The notes below the pieces were generated by a model. The model saw nothing but the letters and a program-made list of their open reading frames with translations. It made no database searches and had not been told where the DNA came from. From Pseudomonadales bacterium (GTDB taxonomy: Bacteria > Pseudomonadota > Gammaproteobacteria > Pseudomonadales > Pseudohongiellaceae), in assembly GCA_012103535.1 (NCBI GenBank), contig WLWQ01000002.1:310001-374000 (forward strand): 64,000 nt of DNA. Reading direction: 5' to 3'. Positions 30,519-42,298 of the stretch are shown here, piece after piece. The position numbers and the translations under genes were made by a program. Each line of letters opens with the position of its first letter. Positions within the stretch are counted from its first letter, which is position 1.

Positions 30519-32009
30519 ATGATGAGTAAAGAAATATTGATGGTTGCAGACGCTGTCTCGAATGAGAAGGGCGTTTCTCGCGGTGTAATTTTCGAAGCAA
30601 TCGAATCTGCATTGGCGACTGCAACTAAAAAACTCCACGACCGAGACGAAATTGATTGTCGGGTTGCTGTTGATCGAGAAACTGGTGAGTACGAAACATT
30701 TCGTGTTTGGACAGTAGTCGATGAAGAAGAGTATTTAGAAGAGGGTTCTCAATTCACGAAAGATCAAGCTGCAGAACGAGACAAAGCCTTAGACATTGGA
30801 GATACCTGGGAAGAAAAAATCGACAATGTTGAATTTGGTCGAATTGCAGCGCAGACAGCGAAGCAAGTAATTGTTCAAAAAGTTAGAGAAGCGGAACGAG
30901 AGATAGTTATATCCGAATATAAGGACCGTGTTGGAGAGCTCGTAGCAGGCACAGTCAAAAAAGTAACTCGTGACAATATAATTGTAGACCTTGGGAGTAA
31001 CGCCGAAGCGTTGCTGCCGCGTGACCAAATGATCCCGCGGGAAACCTTTCGCATTGGTGACCGTTTAAGGGCGCTGCTCACTGATGTGCGCTCCGAGCAA
31101 AGAGGACCGCAGTTATTTCTGAGCCGCACATCACCGGATATGTTGATTGAGCTCTTCAAGATTGAAGTTCCGGAAATATCTGAAGAAGTAATCGAAATTA
31201 AAGCGGCTGCACGTGATCCTGGTTCACGCGCGAAAATCGTAGTAAGCACTAACGACGGCCGCATCGACCCCGTCGGAGCCTGCGTGGGTATGCGTGGTTC
31301 TCGAGTACAAGTAGTTTCGAACGAACTTGCGAACGAACGCATCGATATCATCCTCTGGGATGACAATCCGGCGCAGCTCGTCATTAACTCTATGGCACCC
31401 GCTGAAGTTGCATCAATCATCGTTGATGAAGATAGCAATACGATGGATATCGCCGTAGAAGAAGAAAATCTGGCCCAGGCAATTGGACGTAATGGTCAGA
31501 ATGTACGACTGTCCAGTGAGCTGACTGGCTGGACCATCAATGTCATGAGCGAAGAAGACGCCGCGGCTAAGCAACAGCAAGAAGCAAGCAATTTCATCGA
31601 ATTGTTTATGGAAAAACTCGATGTCGAGGAAGAAGTTTCAGAAGTGCTGGTGCAAGAAGGTTTCACGACCTTGGAAGAAATTGCTTACGTCCCGCTTGAT
31701 GAAATTCTCGGTATTGATGGATTCGACGAAGAGATTGCTAACGAGTTGCGCAATCGAGCGAAGGACGCATTGTTAACTCAAGCCATCGCATCAGAAGAAG
31801 ATTTGTCTTCTGCGAACATTGCAGATGATCTATTGAACATGGAAGGAATGGATGATGTCTTAGCTTTAGAGCTTGCGAAGAAAGGCATACTCAATATGGA
31901 AGAGCTGGCAGAACAATCGATTGATGAATTAATCGATATAGAAAACATGGATGAAGAACGGGCCGGAAAATTAATTATGACCGCCCGCGCACCTTGGTTT
32001 GAGGAGTAG
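30519..32009 (+). CDS. nusA: Transcription termination/antitermination protein NusA
   Basis: NusA binds RNA polymerase and modulates pausing, termination and antitermination. The 496-residue protein has the N-terminal polymerase-binding domain ([17 protein letters not shown]), an S1 domain (about 130-200), two KH domains ([32 protein letters not shown]) and two C-terminal acidic repeats with helix-hairpin-helix character. ATG at 30519 has AAGG 10 nt upstream; the next codon is also ATG. Confidence 0.97.
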   Translation: MMSKEILMVADAVSNEKGVSRGVIFEAIESALATATKKLHDRDEIDCRVAVDRETGEYETFRVWTVVDEEEYLEEGSQFTKDQAAERDKALDIGDTWEEKIDNVEFGRIAAQTAKQVIVQKVREAEREIVISEYKDRVGELVAGTVKKVTRDNIIVDLGSNAEALLPRDQMIPRETFRIGDRLRALLTDVRSEQRGPQLFLSRTSPDMLIELFKIEVPEISEEVIEIKAAARDPGSRAKIVVSTNDGRIDPVGACVGMRGSRVQVVSNELANERIDIILWDDNPAQLVINSMAPAEVASIIVDEDSNTMDIAVEEENLAQAIGRNGQNVRLSSELTGWTINVMSEEDAAAKQQQEASNFIELFMEKLDVEEEVSEVLVQEGFTTLEEIAYVPLDEILGIDGFDEEIANELRNRAKDALLTQAIASEEDLSSANIADDLLNMEGMDDVLALELAKKGILNMEELAEQSIDELIDIENMDEERAGKLIMTARAPWFEE

Positions 32010-32043
32010 TCACTACAATTTTGTAGGGATCAGGAGTTATTGA

Positions 32044-34617
32044 ATGGCAGATGTAACAATCAATGAATTAGCTAAGACCGTTGGCGTATCGGTAGATAAG
32101 CTCTTGTCTCAAATTAAAGAGGCTGGACTACCGCACACCGAAGCTGACGAGCTAATTTCTAATGATGATAAGAATACGCTGCTGGTTTTCTTACGACGTA
32201 GTCATGGTGATCGCGAAGCTACGGGTGCCGCTCCGAAGAAAATTACTCTAAAACGCAAGACCATTGGCACACTCAAAGCAGCTTCAACACACGGGCGTGG
32301 AAAAACTGTAAACGTCGAAGTTCGCAAAAAGCGTACTTATGTAAAACGCAGCGCCGTCGAAACACCCGAAGCAGATGTAGATGTTCCAGAGCAGGAAGAA
32401 GAAGTAGCAACCACGACACCAGAAGTGGCAGAAGCTGCAGCAGTGGAAGCGCCGTTGGACGAGAAGGAAGCGCTGGAAAAAGCGGAAGAAGAAACTAAGG
32501 AAGCCGAAACTACAGATGAACAGGCTGGCGAAACTCCGGCGGTCGAAGCTCCTGCTCAGGATATTCCACCACCAGAAACAGATGCCACAAGAACAACGAA
32601 AGCCGCACCGAAACGTAAATCTGGTGGACGTGAAGGTGCCGAAGATCCAATGGAGAAGAAAAAGACTCATCTCCGCAATAAGGCCAAGGCTCAAGCTCCT
32701 AAACGACAATCGAAAACTATCCATGTAAATGATGACTTTGTCTTGGAAGGAGACGATTTCGATGAACTGGGAGGTCGTGGACGGCGAGGCGGTGGGCGCA
32801 AGAGTAAGGCTAAGTTGAGTGCTCAACAGCATGCATTCGAAAAACCTACCGAATTCATTACAAAAGATATAACTATCGGGGAAGCGAATACGCTTTCCGA
32901 TCTCGCCCAACAAATGTCAGTGAAGTCGGCTGAGATTATTAAAGTGCTATTTAATATGGGCGTTATGGCAACAATTAATCAAGTTTTGGATCAGGACACA
33001 TCAACACTCCTGATTGAAGAAATGGGCCATAAAGCTAAGTTCGTATCTGAAGATGCGATCGAAGACGAATTAGCAGAATCAGTATCCCAGGATACTGGCA
33101 AAGAAGAAGTTACAAGAGCGCCAGTTGTCACAGTAATGGGTCATGTAGATCACGGTAAGACTTCTTTGTTGGATTACATTAGAAAAGCATCCGTTGCTTC
33201 TCATGAAGCCGGTGGCATTACTCAACATATAGGCGCTTATCATGTAGAGACGGATCACGGCATGATCAGTTTTCTCGATACACCAGGCCATGCCGCATTT
33301 ACCGCTATGCGATCGCGAGGTGCGAAGGCCACTGATGTTATTGTCTTGGTTGTAGCGGCAGACGATGGCGTCAAACCGCAGACTGAAGAAGCCGTGCAAC
33401 ATGCCAAAGCTTCAGAAGTACCTCTTGTTGTTGCTATCAACAAAATGGACAAAGAGGGTGTCGATCCCGACCGGGTTAAGAATGAACTCTCTGCCTTGGA
33501 AGTGATTCCGGAAGATTGGGGCGGTGATGTCCAGTTCATCGAAGTTTCAGCCATTACTGGCGATGGCGTAGAAAATCTCTTAGAGGCAATTTTATTGCAG
33601 GCAGAACTGCTGGAGCTGAAGGCCTACAGTGATGTGCCTGGCCAGGGTGTAGTAATCGAATCCAGGCTCGATAAAGGGCGGGGACCGGTCGCCTCAGTAC
33701 TCGTGCAAAACGGGACGCTTAACTCAGGCGATATAGTACTCGCTGGTCATGAATTCGGACGAGTGCGAGCTCTGGTTGATGAAATGAGCAATAACGTTCA
33801 ATCAGCTGGGCCTTCTATACCAGTAGAAATACTCGGACTTAATGGAGTGCCAGACGCTGGCGATGAATTCGTGGTGGTTGCAGATGAAAAACGGGCACGG
33901 GAAGTGGCTGAGTTTCGTCGTACGAGACATAAGGACACACTGCAAGCAAAACAACAAACCAACATGATGGAAAACATGTTTGCTGGTATCGGCAGTGCAG
34001 AGAAAAAAATATTCAATATCATCCTTAAAGCGGATGTAAGAGGTTCTCTGGAAGCTATTAGCGCTTCACTATTGAAACTGGGAACTGATGAGGTTGATAT
34101 AAATATCGTCGGCGCTGGAGTCGGTGGAATTTCTGAAAACGATGCACACCTGGCTGCGACATCCCAGGCAATGATTATTGGATTTAATGTCCGCGCGGAT
34201 AAGACTGCGCGAGACATAATCGAAAATGAAAGCTTGCAGATGCGCTATTACAACGTTATCTACGATGTAATTGACGACGCAAAGCAAGTCATGAGTGGCA
34301 TGCTGGCGCCAGAAATCAGGGAAGAAATTGTCGGTATCGCCGAAGTGCGTGATGTATTTAATTCGCCTAAGTTCGGGCAAATTGCAGGTAGCATGGTAAT
34401 CGAAGGCACGGTTTATCGTAGCAAGCCTATTCGAGTACTCAGAGAGAACGTCGTAATTTACGAAGGTGAATTGGAATCACTGCGTCGCTTTAAGGATGAC
34501 GCAATGGAAGTTAGAAACGGCATGGAATGCGGTATCGGCGTACGTAATTACAACGATGTAAAAGTAGGCGACAAGATCGAGGTATACGAGACTACGGAAG
34601 TCGCTAGAAGTCTTTGA
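32044..34617 (+). CDS. infB: Translation initiation factor IF-2
   Basis: IF-2 is the GTPase that brings initiator tRNA to the 30S subunit and joins subunits. The 857-residue protein has an IF2 N-terminal domain (about 1-55), a long charged Glu/Ala/Lys-rich linker (about 60-270), a second IF2_N-type domain, the G domain with GHVDHGKT near 366-373, DTPGHAAF and NKMD, then domains II, III and IV. A purine-rich internal translation start, as used for shorter isoforms in E. coli, was not identified. Confidence 0.97.
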   Translation: MADVTINELAKTVGVSVDKLLSQIKEAGLPHTEADELISNDDKNTLLVFLRRSHGDREATGAAPKKITLKRKTIGTLKAASTHGRGKTVNVEVRKKRTYVKRSAVETPEADVDVPEQEEEVATTTPEVAEAAAVEAPLDEKEALEKAEEETKEAETTDEQAGETPAVEAPAQDIPPPETDATRTTKAAPKRKSGGREGAEDPMEKKKTHLRNKAKAQAPKRQSKTIHVNDDFVLEGDDFDELGGRGRRGGGRKSKAKLSAQQHAFEKPTEFITKDITIGEANTLSDLAQQMSVKSAEIIKVLFNMGVMATINQVLDQDTSTLLIEEMGHKAKFVSEDAIEDELAESVSQDTGKEEVTRAPVVTVMGHVDHGKTSLLDYIRKASVASHEAGGITQHIGAYHVETDHGMISFLDTPGHAAFTAMRSRGAKATDVIVLVVAADDGVKPQTEEAVQHAKASEVPLVVAINKMDKEGVDPDRVKNELSALEVIPEDWGGDVQFIEVSAITGDGVENLLEAILLQAELLELKAYSDVPGQGVVIESRLDKGRGPVASVLVQNGTLNSGDIVLAGHEFGRVRALVDEMSNNVQSAGPSIPVEILGLNGVPDAGDEFVVVADEKRAREVAEFRRTRHKDTLQAKQQTNMMENMFAGIGSAEKKIFNIILKADVRGSLEAISASLLKLGTDEVDINIVGAGVGGISENDAHLAATSQAMIIGFNVRADKTARDIIENESLQMRYYNVIYDVIDDAKQVMSGMLAPEIREEIVGIAEVRDVFNSPKFGQIAGSMVIEGTVYRSKPIRVLRENVVIYEGELESLRRFKDDAMEVRNGMECGIGVRNYNDVKVGDKIEVYETTEVARSL

Positions 34618-34628
34618 GGATTGACTGA

Positions 34629-35060
34629 ATGGCGCAAGTATCTCCCAGAGTTCAACGAGTTGCTGACCAGATTCAGCGCGAATTAGCCACGCTGATTCAA
34701 TTGGAAATTAAAGACCCGAGGGTTGGAATGGTTTCTATTACCGGGGTCGATGTGAGCAAGGATTTTGCTTACGCGAAAGTATTTATCACGGTATTGAATA
34801 CATTGAGTGATGATGCAGAAGTAAATCAATCCACTTTGTCCGCTCCTGGAGAGTTAGACAAAATGGAGATCGAGGAAAATTTGAAAGCGCTAACAAAGGC
34901 TGCCGGATTTTTACGAACGATGTTAGCGAAAAGATTGCAGCTTCGTTCAGTACCGAAACTAGCGTTTCAGTACGACGGCAGCATAGAAAAAGGACATCAT
35001 TTGTCTGCGCTAATAGATGACGCGTTGGCGGCTGATCGGAAACAACAATCCGATGATTAA
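34629..35060 (+). CDS. rbfA: 30S ribosome-binding factor RbfA
   Basis: RbfA is a KH-fold protein that binds immature 30S particles and is needed for 16S 5'-end processing and cold adaptation. The 143-residue protein shows RVQRVADQIQRELATLIQ, DPRVGMVSITGVDVSKD, YAKVFITV and LRSVPKLAFQYD. It starts 11 bp after infB and is followed by truB, the conserved order. Insertion of a short acidic loop near residues 64-82 is the only oddity. Confidence 0.95.
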   Translation: MAQVSPRVQRVADQIQRELATLIQLEIKDPRVGMVSITGVDVSKDFAYAKVFITVLNTLSDDAEVNQSTLSAPGELDKMEIEENLKALTKAAGFLRTMLAKRLQLRSVPKLAFQYDGSIEKGHHLSALIDDALAADRKQQSDD

Positions 35061-35111
35061 TTCAGCCTGAAGGCAGAGATAGCGGATATCAGTGAGCATC
35101 AGCGAGTTTAA

Positions 35112-36029
35112 GTGAGCAATAGGCGTCGCAACAAAGGCAGAAGTATTGATGGCATTGTTATTTTGGACAAAGCCATAGGGCTAAGTTCGAATGCAGCCTT
35201 ACAGCAAGTTAAACGATTATTCGAAGCGAGCAAGGCAGGACATACGGGAAGCTTGGACCCGTTAGCAACCGGGGTGCTGCCACTCTGTTTGGGTGAAGCA
35301 ACAAAGGTTTCACAGTTTTTGCTGAATTCAGATAAGCGCTACCTGGCGAAAATTAAGCTTGGTGAACGCACCGACAGTGGTGATAAGACCGGCACAGTAA
35401 TTGAGAGTTGTTGTGACTACTCAGTTACTCAGAACGAAGTTGAAAAAGCGCTGGGCGCTTTTCGAGGCGAAATAGAACAGTTACCGCCGATGTATTCGGC
35501 ACTTAAAGTAGATGGCGTTCCACTCTATAAGATGGCCAGGAAAGGCATCGAAGTGGAACGGGAACTACGCAAAGTAACAATTTATGAAATAAGCTTGATT
35601 GACTTTGCGAACGATACAATTGAGCTGGACATTGCCTGCAGTAAAGGAACCTACATAAGAACTATTGCAGATGATTTGGGGCAGGCATTAGGTTGCGGCG
35701 CTCATATTATTGAATTGAGGCGAACCCAGGCAGGAGTTTTTACGGAAGAAGACAGTATCGATATAGAGAGCTTGGAGGCCATAAAAGCTGAAGCAGGCTT
35801 AGCAGGCATCGATCAAAAATTATTGCCAATGGATCAGGCTATAACCGAACTACCGGAGGTAAACCTCCCTAGTATCACCGCTAGTCATGTAAAGAATGGT
35901 CAAGCGGTTTTAGTAAGGCACTTGCCAGAAGAAGGTCTGGTGAGATTGTATGAAGAAGAGCGGTTTATCGGCATCGGTTGTATTGATGATGACGGCAAAG
36001 TAGCTCCAAGGCGTTTGATTGTTTCCTAA
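35112..36029 (+). CDS. truB: tRNA pseudouridine-55 synthase TruB
   Basis: TruB converts U55 in the T loop of tRNAs to pseudouridine. The 305-residue protein shows GIVILDKAIGLSSN, the catalytic Asp in HTGSLDPLATGVLPLCLGEA, the KRYLAKIKLGERTDSGD motif, PPMYSALKVDGVPLY and a C-terminal PUA-like domain. The GTG start at 35112 follows a 51-bp gap after rbfA. Confidence 0.96.
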   Translation: MSNRRRNKGRSIDGIVILDKAIGLSSNAALQQVKRLFEASKAGHTGSLDPLATGVLPLCLGEATKVSQFLLNSDKRYLAKIKLGERTDSGDKTGTVIESCCDYSVTQNEVEKALGAFRGEIEQLPPMYSALKVDGVPLYKMARKGIEVERELRKVTIYEISLIDFANDTIELDIACSKGTYIRTIADDLGQALGCGAHIIELRRTQAGVFTEEDSIDIESLEAIKAEAGLAGIDQKLLPMDQAITELPEVNLPSITASHVKNGQAVLVRHLPEEGLVRLYEEERFIGIGCIDDDGKVAPRRLIVS

Positions 36030-36191
36030 AGAAAGAATCTGGAACCAAACGAACAGTTCAATACAGGAAAGTATCAGGTAACTATCAATATGCGTGGTTA
36101 TGCTGATTTTAAAAGGATGTTGAAACGTCTAGTGACGCAATAGTTAAGCGCGTACTAGCGAATTTTTAACGGCATATTACGGAGAAATTAA

Positions 36192-36461
36192 ATGGCTTTA
36201 TCAGCTGAAAAGAAAGAATCGATCATTAAAGATTACGCAGTAGGAGAAGGCGACACTGGCTCACCCGAAGTTCAGGTTGCACTGTTAACTGCCAACATTA
36301 ATGAATTGCAAGCTCATTTCAAAGAGCACATCCATGACCACCATTCACGACGCGGTTTAATTCGCATGGTGAATAGCAGAAGAAAGTTGCTTGATTATTT
36401 AAAACGTAAAAACGTTGAAAGATATTCAACGCTAATTAAGCGACTAGAGCTGCGTCGGTAG
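36192..36461 (+). CDS. rpsO: 30S ribosomal protein S15
   Basis: S15 is the primary 16S-binding protein that nucleates the platform. The 89-residue sequence has the standard length, with [25 protein letters not shown] helices, the [26 protein letters not shown] region and C-terminal [16 protein letters not shown] lies at 36181-36184, 7 nt before the ATG. The truB-rpsO-pnp order is conserved. In E. coli, S15 represses its own translation; the 160-bp leader here was not matched to that structure. Confidence 0.97.
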   Translation: MALSAEKKESIIKDYAVGEGDTGSPEVQVALLTANINELQAHFKEHIHDHHSRRGLIRMVNSRRKLLDYLKRKNVERYSTLIKRLELRR

Positions 36462-36563
36462 GTTAAGTAAATCAACAGTACTATTTAGTAAAACAGTATT
36501 ACTGGGACGTTGCGCTCGACGTAGGAATCAGGCGCACGTTTTTAATTAGTAGGAAATGAAAAT

Positions 36564-38690
36564 ATGTTTAATCCAGTAAGCAGGACCTTTCAATACGGAA
36601 ATCAATCCGTAACCATTGAAACAGGCAAGATTGCCAGACAAGCCACAGGCGCAGTTGTAGTTTCCATAGGGGATACGCAAGTGTTAGCAACAGTGGTAGG
36701 AAGAAAACAAGCGAACCCCGGACAGGGCTTTTTCCCATTAACGGTAAACTACCAGGAAAAAACTTATTCGGTTGGAAAAATCCCAGGTGGCTTTTTTAAA
36801 CGTGAAGGCCGACCAACAGAAAAGGAAACTCTAACTTCGCGGTTAATAGACCGCCCTATTAGACCTCTTTTTCCGAAGGGATTTATGAATGAAGTACAAG
36901 TTATATGTACTGTCATATCTGGTGGTAAAGACAACGACCCAGACATAGCTGGACTGATCGGCGCCTCCGCTGCGCTGGCAATTTCAGGCATTCCTTTTGC
37001 TGAGCCAATAGGAGCAGCAAGAGTCGGCTATGATGCTGAACAGGGATATACCTTAAATCCTAGTTATGAGCAGTTAGAAAATTCACTATTAGACATGGTA
37101 GTTGCGGGTACGCAGTCTGCTGTGCTTATGGTGGAATCAGAAGCCAAGCAATTATCAGAAGATCAAATGTTGGGCGCAGTTTTATTTGCTCATCAGGAGA
37201 TGCAAGTTGTTATTAACGCTATCAATGAGCTGAAAGCCGAAGCTGGCAAAGAGCCTTGGGATTGGCAGCCAGATGAAGAAAATACTCCTCTCAAGATTGC
37301 GGTTGCAGAAAAGTTTGGTGCAGGTGTAACTGAGGCGTATCAGATTTCCGAGAAAATGAAACGCTATGACGCAATCGATGTATTAAAGCAACAAGCGATT
37401 GCTGATCTCTCTAATGAAGAAGAAGGAATCAGCGAAGGCGAAGTTTCCGATATCTTTGGTGCTTTAGAAAAGAGCACAGTGCGAAACCGCATAATTGATG
37501 GAGAACCTCGCATCGATGGGCGCGATACAAAAACTGTACGTGCCATTGAGGTTGAAACCGGTGTGCTGCCAAAAGCGCACGGCTCGGCATTATTTACTCG
37601 AGGCGAGACGCAGGCGCTTGTGGTAACTACACTAGGTGCTGTACGTGACTCACAATTAATCGAAGATCTCAGGGGTTCCAGAAAAGACCCATTCATGTTG
37701 CATTATAACTTCCCTCCATACTCAGTGGGCGAAGCTGGCTTCATGGGTGGACCTAAGCGAAGAGAGATTGGTCATGGCCGACTAGCCAGACGCGGCGTAT
37801 CAGCAGTTATGCCGAAGGAAGAAGATTTTCCTTATGCCATTCGAGTAGTTTCTGAAATTACCGAATCCAATGGATCTTCTTCCATGGCAAGTGTTTGTGG
37901 CAGCAGTCTAGCCATGATGGATGCAGGTGTTCCTTTAGCTGCCCCTGTTGCGGGTATTGCAATGGGACTAATAAAAGAGGGTGATCGCTTTGCTGTGCTA
38001 ACTGATATCTTAGGAGACGAAGATCATCTTGGTGACATGGATTTTAAAGTTGCAGGAACAGTCAATGGCGTAACTGCATTACAGATGGACATAAAGATTC
38101 AGGGCATTACTGAAGAAATTATGGAAATCGCTTTAGAGCAGGCTCACACAGCCCGTCAGCATATCCTTGATGAGATGAATAAAGTCATTTCCGAGTCGAG
38201 GGAATCGGTTTCTGAAAATGCGCCTTCCATGGCCATGCTTAAAATTGATCCGGACAAGATCCGTGATGTCATTGGTAAGGGTGGTGCGGTTATTCGCGGC
38301 ATTACCGAAGACACCGGTGCATCGGTTGATATCGATGACGATGGCAATGTGCGTATTTATGGAGAAGACGCAGATTCTCGCGACGCTGCCGTGGAAATGG
38401 TGAATGCCATTACTGCCGAGGCGGAAGTTGGAAAACTTTACATCGGTAAAGTTGCCAGAATCGTCGATTTTGGCGCCTTCGTTACTATTCTTCCTGGTAA
38501 AGATGGACTCGTACATATTTCTCAAATCTCGCAAGAGCGGGTAGAAAATGTTAACGAGTATCTGAAAGAAGGAAAGGATGTGCTGGTGAAGTGCACCGAT
38601 CTTGATGCTCGTGGCCGTATTAAGCTGAGTATTAAGGAAATCACCGAAGAAGAAAAAGCAGAACATGCGGAACATGCTGTCGAAGCATAA
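36564..38690 (+). CDS. pnp: Polyribonucleotide nucleotidyltransferase (PNPase)
   Basis: PNPase is a phosphorolytic 3'-5' exoribonuclease of the degradosome. The 708-residue protein has two RNase PH-like domains ([45 protein letters not shown]), the helical domain between them, a KH domain ([18 protein letters not shown], about residues 565-582) and an S1 domain (about 620-690). It follows rpsO by about 100 bp and closes the operon at a strong terminator. Confidence 0.97.
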   Translation: MFNPVSRTFQYGNQSVTIETGKIARQATGAVVVSIGDTQVLATVVGRKQANPGQGFFPLTVNYQEKTYSVGKIPGGFFKREGRPTEKETLTSRLIDRPIRPLFPKGFMNEVQVICTVISGGKDNDPDIAGLIGASAALAISGIPFAEPIGAARVGYDAEQGYTLNPSYEQLENSLLDMVVAGTQSAVLMVESEAKQLSEDQMLGAVLFAHQEMQVVINAINELKAEAGKEPWDWQPDEENTPLKIAVAEKFGAGVTEAYQISEKMKRYDAIDVLKQQAIADLSNEEEGISEGEVSDIFGALEKSTVRNRIIDGEPRIDGRDTKTVRAIEVETGVLPKAHGSALFTRGETQALVVTTLGAVRDSQLIEDLRGSRKDPFMLHYNFPPYSVGEAGFMGGPKRREIGHGRLARRGVSAVMPKEEDFPYAIRVVSEITESNGSSSMASVCGSSLAMMDAGVPLAAPVAGIAMGLIKEGDRFAVLTDILGDEDHLGDMDFKVAGTVNGVTALQMDIKIQGITEEIMEIALEQAHTARQHILDEMNKVISESRESVSENAPSMAMLKIDPDKIRDVIGKGGAVIRGITEDTGASVDIDDDGNVRIYGEDADSRDAAVEMVNAITAEAEVGKLYIGKVARIVDFGAFVTILPGKDGLVHISQISQERVENVNEYLKEGKDVLVKCTDLDARGRIKLSIKEITEEEKAEHAEHAVEA

Positions 38691-38710
38691 TCCCTGTTTC
38701 TGAAAAAACT

Positions 38711-38747
38711 AAGGCCGTTGCATCGGATGATGCAACGGCCTTTTTCT
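38711..38747 (+). terminator. Strong, probably bidirectional terminator after pnp
   Basis: A perfect 14-bp GC-rich stem (38711-38724 with 38729-38742) has a GGAT loop and T-rich tail TTTTTCTTT. On the minus strand it is followed by TTAGTTTTTTC, so it can also end the convergent TonB-receptor gene that stops at 38814. Confidence 0.93.
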
Positions 38748-38813
38748 TTAGAGAATCATTGCAGCTGTTATTTCATACAACTCCAATGAGCCTCTCAGCT
38801 TAGTACTTCGGAC

Positions 38814-41290
38814 TTACAATTCAAAATCAACAGAAAGCGAAAGCATCCGTCCATAATTGTCGTAAAGCCGACTTTCAAAGCCGCCCTGAACCGGCAGCCT
38901 GCGAGGTTCCCAATCGAATAGATTGTTAATTCCAGCTGTTACATTGCCGGAACTACCAAATAAATCATCGAAGAAATAGGTGTAGCTCGCATTGGCTATG
39001 TAGGACTCAGGAATTACCGCACGAGGAGTAAAATCCGAGGAGAATGTTCCATCGAATGTGAACTCATCCGTGTACTTGGTCAGGAACGTTGCGGCGTGAT
39101 TACCACGTAACCAACCCAGGCGTAGATTCGCAACTAACTCAGGCAATGGCGGAGACAGCGCAGTGTCAGCATTTCTGCGTCCAAGCGCATCGACTATCAC
39201 CCCATCTAGGCCTGCATAGTCGTAAGTCACGTAGTAGGCTGCATTTAAAGCAACGTTGAAGTTGCCCCAGTCGCCATAGTCGAAGCTGTAAGTTGCGGTC
39301 AGATCCAATACATCAACCAGGTTGGTATTGATATTGTCTGCAACTCGAATCACTTCCGTGATCCAATTACTGACTGGATCTCGGGTAATGGTGAGGGTCG
39401 GATTAGCAGTTACGTGAGCCATCGCCGCGGTTCGACTCGCTGAACCTTCCGTAGGATCGTAGGCATCTCTGCTAACGCCAATTGCAGCCAACGTGTCATA
39501 GAATTGCTGATTGGCGATGTCCTGAGCGCTTAGCGTTACGATACGGTCTGTGTACTCAATTTCCTGATAATCCAGGCTGATACTCAGGTTTTCGATACCT
39601 TCCCAAGTGAAACCGATGTTCCAGATATTGGATTCTTCCGGAACCAGGTTCGGGTTCTTTGAGCTACGAGACAAAACACCTAACAGGTCCTCACCGGTTA
39701 ATGGATCTTGTCCGGTTCTGTTATTGAAGCAACCTGTGCGGTCGGCAGGTCCGACATCGGAGGCATTCGGAGCAAGAAAGCTTTCTCCCCAGGATCCGCG
39801 AATAGCTAACGAATCTGTCGGCTGCCAACGTAACGCAACTTTAGGTGTAGTCGTATCTAAATCAAGGTCAGAAAAGTCCTCATAACGCGCAGCAACTTGC
39901 ATACTCAAGTTTTCCATTAATGGAATCTCGAATTCGGCGAAGATAGCCTGTGTCTTGGAAAAATCTCGCGTTGGTACCAGCAGAGGAGCAGTCTTACCTG
40001 AAGAGTTTTGCCAATCAATACCAAGCTTCTTCAAAGGCCCCGTATCGGTCGCATCCATCCTGTCGCGCATGGCGTAACCGAACGCAGCGCTAACGGTGCC
40101 GGTGGGAATTTCGAACAGATCTCCTGTCACCACCGAATCGAATATCACTAGACGGTCGGACTGCAAATCCGCATCTGCGCTCTCAAACAGCCAATCTGTG
40201 ACTTCCTGTAAATTATTGGTCCAGGTGCCGTCAGAGCGGTCCGCGTCGTAATTTGGCGAACGAATATCGCGGGAAGCGAATGGGTTGAAATACTCAGTCC
40301 CGGATGGACCACCCATGCCGTTTAAGGCCGCCATCATGCGAATCGCGTTGCCGTCATAGGTATCGACACGCTGCTCATAGGTTTGGTAACCCAACCAGGC
40401 TTCACCGACCCAGCCAGTATCGGCGACATCGAACATTGCACCAAACTTGTAAACTTCAGTTGTGTACTGATAGCGTTCGGGGAAATAACCCGTGTCAGCA
40501 ATTTGGCTAGGCTTCGCACCTGCGCCCTGCTCGAAACCGTTCCAAATAGTGTAAGTGCCAATGCCAAATACACCTGGAGTTACCGGGGAGCCAGTCGGGT
40601 TAGCCGGGTGATCAGCCGGGATAGTCATATCGTTGTACCAGGCCGAAGACATCGGGGTAACCGGTTCGGTGGTAAAGATAGATTCGCGATAGCTGTCGGC
40701 AATTTGAAGTTCCAGCGTTAGACCATCATTCACTTCGTATTGCGCATTACCGTAGAAAACGTAGTCATTTGCTTCGCGGTTGTAATCGGTCCACTGGGCA
40801 TAGTGGAATCCACACAGCAATCCGCCTGCGATTGGGAATCCGCTTTGTGAGCTACCTTTGTCACCTTTAAAAGTTGTTTCGTTACCGTAAGCGCCACAGT
40901 CTGGATCTAGATAGGGAGCTCCGCCGATATTGTAGTGGCCAGGTGCACCAATAAAAGTGGCATTATCGTAGGCTAAGTATTTCGGTCGTTCCTCGCGCTG
41001 AAGTGGTGTCTTTCTGCCAACTTCCAAAGCCATCACGACATTGAGGCCATTGTCGAAAGTGTTGCCCCACATCACACCTAGTTTGGGTTCTTCAAAGTCG
41101 CCGCCTTCATCCCGCCCGTAATAGCTGCGCACTCGTATGCCGTCGAATTCTTTAACGGGAATCAGGTTAACAACGCCGGCAACGGCGTCAGAACCGTAAA
41201 GCGCTGAACCACCATCAAGTACGACTTCAATTCGGTCAGTTGCAATGTCTGGAAGAATTGCCGACAGGGCGCCTTCATTAATGTTTCGAC
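38814..41290 (-). pseudogene. TonB-dependent receptor, C-terminal part (frameshifted)
   Basis: This is the rest of the plug domain (DGGSALYGSDAVAGVVNLI) and the whole outer-membrane beta barrel of a TonB-dependent receptor, ending in the typical SVDFEL. It is out of frame with its own N-terminal part at 41291-41665. Removing one of two tandem 11-bp copies at 41280-41301 joins the parts into an uninterrupted product of about 946 residues. The barrel shows the usual C-terminal features (GNVTAGINNLFDWEPRRLP). A separate translation start (for example ATG at 41132) would give a barrel without signal peptide and is unlikely to be exported. The ligand is unknown. Confidence 0.85.
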
Positions 41291-41665
41291 AATGTTTCGA
41301 CGTCCATCTAGCAAAGTCAGCGTACTGCCTGTACCCAATCCACGTAGATTGAATTGAGCAGAGTTAGAATCTTGACCACCACCAGCACCACCTAGCACAT
41401 TGGCTACTGTGTCTACGTTCTGGGTATAGGTAAGATCTCTGATGTATTGGCCGATGTTGGCCGCACCATAGGTTAGTAAAGTATCTTGAGTAACAGTATC
41501 TACCGGACTTGCGCCATTAAAATCACTGTTACGAATATAAGATCCCGTAACTACAATTTCTTCGAGTTCGTCCTGGGCAAGTGTAATTGGCGAGTGTAAA
41601 GCTAGAACTATTCCGCTGAACAGAAGCGTTCTGCTAAATGTGGGTCGCGGTTTTTCTTCACTCAT
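41162..41665 (-). pseudogene. TonB-dependent receptor, N-terminal part (frameshifted)
   Basis: The first 125 or so codons encode a signal sequence (LLFSGIVLALHSPITLAQ), a TonB-box-like EEIVVTGSYIRNS and the start of the plug (GAANIGQYIRDL; FNLRGLGTGSTLTLLDGRR). After the 11-bp tandem duplication (41280-41301) the frame changes, gives about 40 nonsense residues and stops at 41162. AAGGAGA lies just upstream of the ATG at 41665, so expression signals look intact. Confidence 0.85.
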
Positions 41666-42298
41666 TTGTCTCTCCTTTAATTAGTACTAATTCTTAGTGG
41701 GCATTTGGAGTGAATTACAGAAACCTAGAAGATGCATAAACAGCTGATTTGCAAACCTTTAAAGATAGGAAGGAGTAATTCGCTTAGTCTTAGTCGATAT
41801 TTCAATCTCCTGAAAAATTTGTAATTATTATTTCCTTGCTAATTACCCTCTGCTCGAAAGAGTGTAATCATTCTGTCACCGTCGGATATCTAAGTCTCTA
41901 GATCTATGTCATAGAGTTGGGTTCTTGAGACAGATAGAACATTGTGCAAGTTTGAATCTTTACTTGCAATCTTGTGCCGGCAGAACACACAGATCCAACT
42001 CTTATTCCTGATTAAAACACTCAGGAATTCTCCGCTCTGAGTAACTCCTCTTGTCGCAATTTGTTGCAACTTTTATCGCAAGGGAGTTCGCTTTTTCCAG
42101 GAATTCCCTTAGAATATTTGCTATTAAATCAGTAAGTTATATCGAGCAACGGGCATTGTCTAAATAGCAGCGCTGAAATCGCCAGATCGACACTAAATTT
42201 CGGCAGACAATTGCTCAGAATTCTGTTTGAATTTCCGGTTAAGTATCCAGATTTGTTAAAATTTAGAACGAATCGCTATCCCTAAGGAGAGATTAGTA
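41666..42298. other. 633-bp divergent intergenic region
   Basis: This region separates the receptor (minus) from the heme/copper protein gene (plus). It is AT-rich, with no credible reading frame. The plus gene has a clear Shine-Dalgarno TAAGGAGA at 42284-42291. Promoter elements could not be assigned with confidence. The shared region makes coordinated regulation of receptor and oxidoreductase plausible, but that is inference. Confidence 0.5.

Noticed and set aside
41162..41290. A separate small gene at the receptor junction
   Set aside because: The residues after the duplication are a frameshift product, and the correct receptor frame is open across the same DNA.
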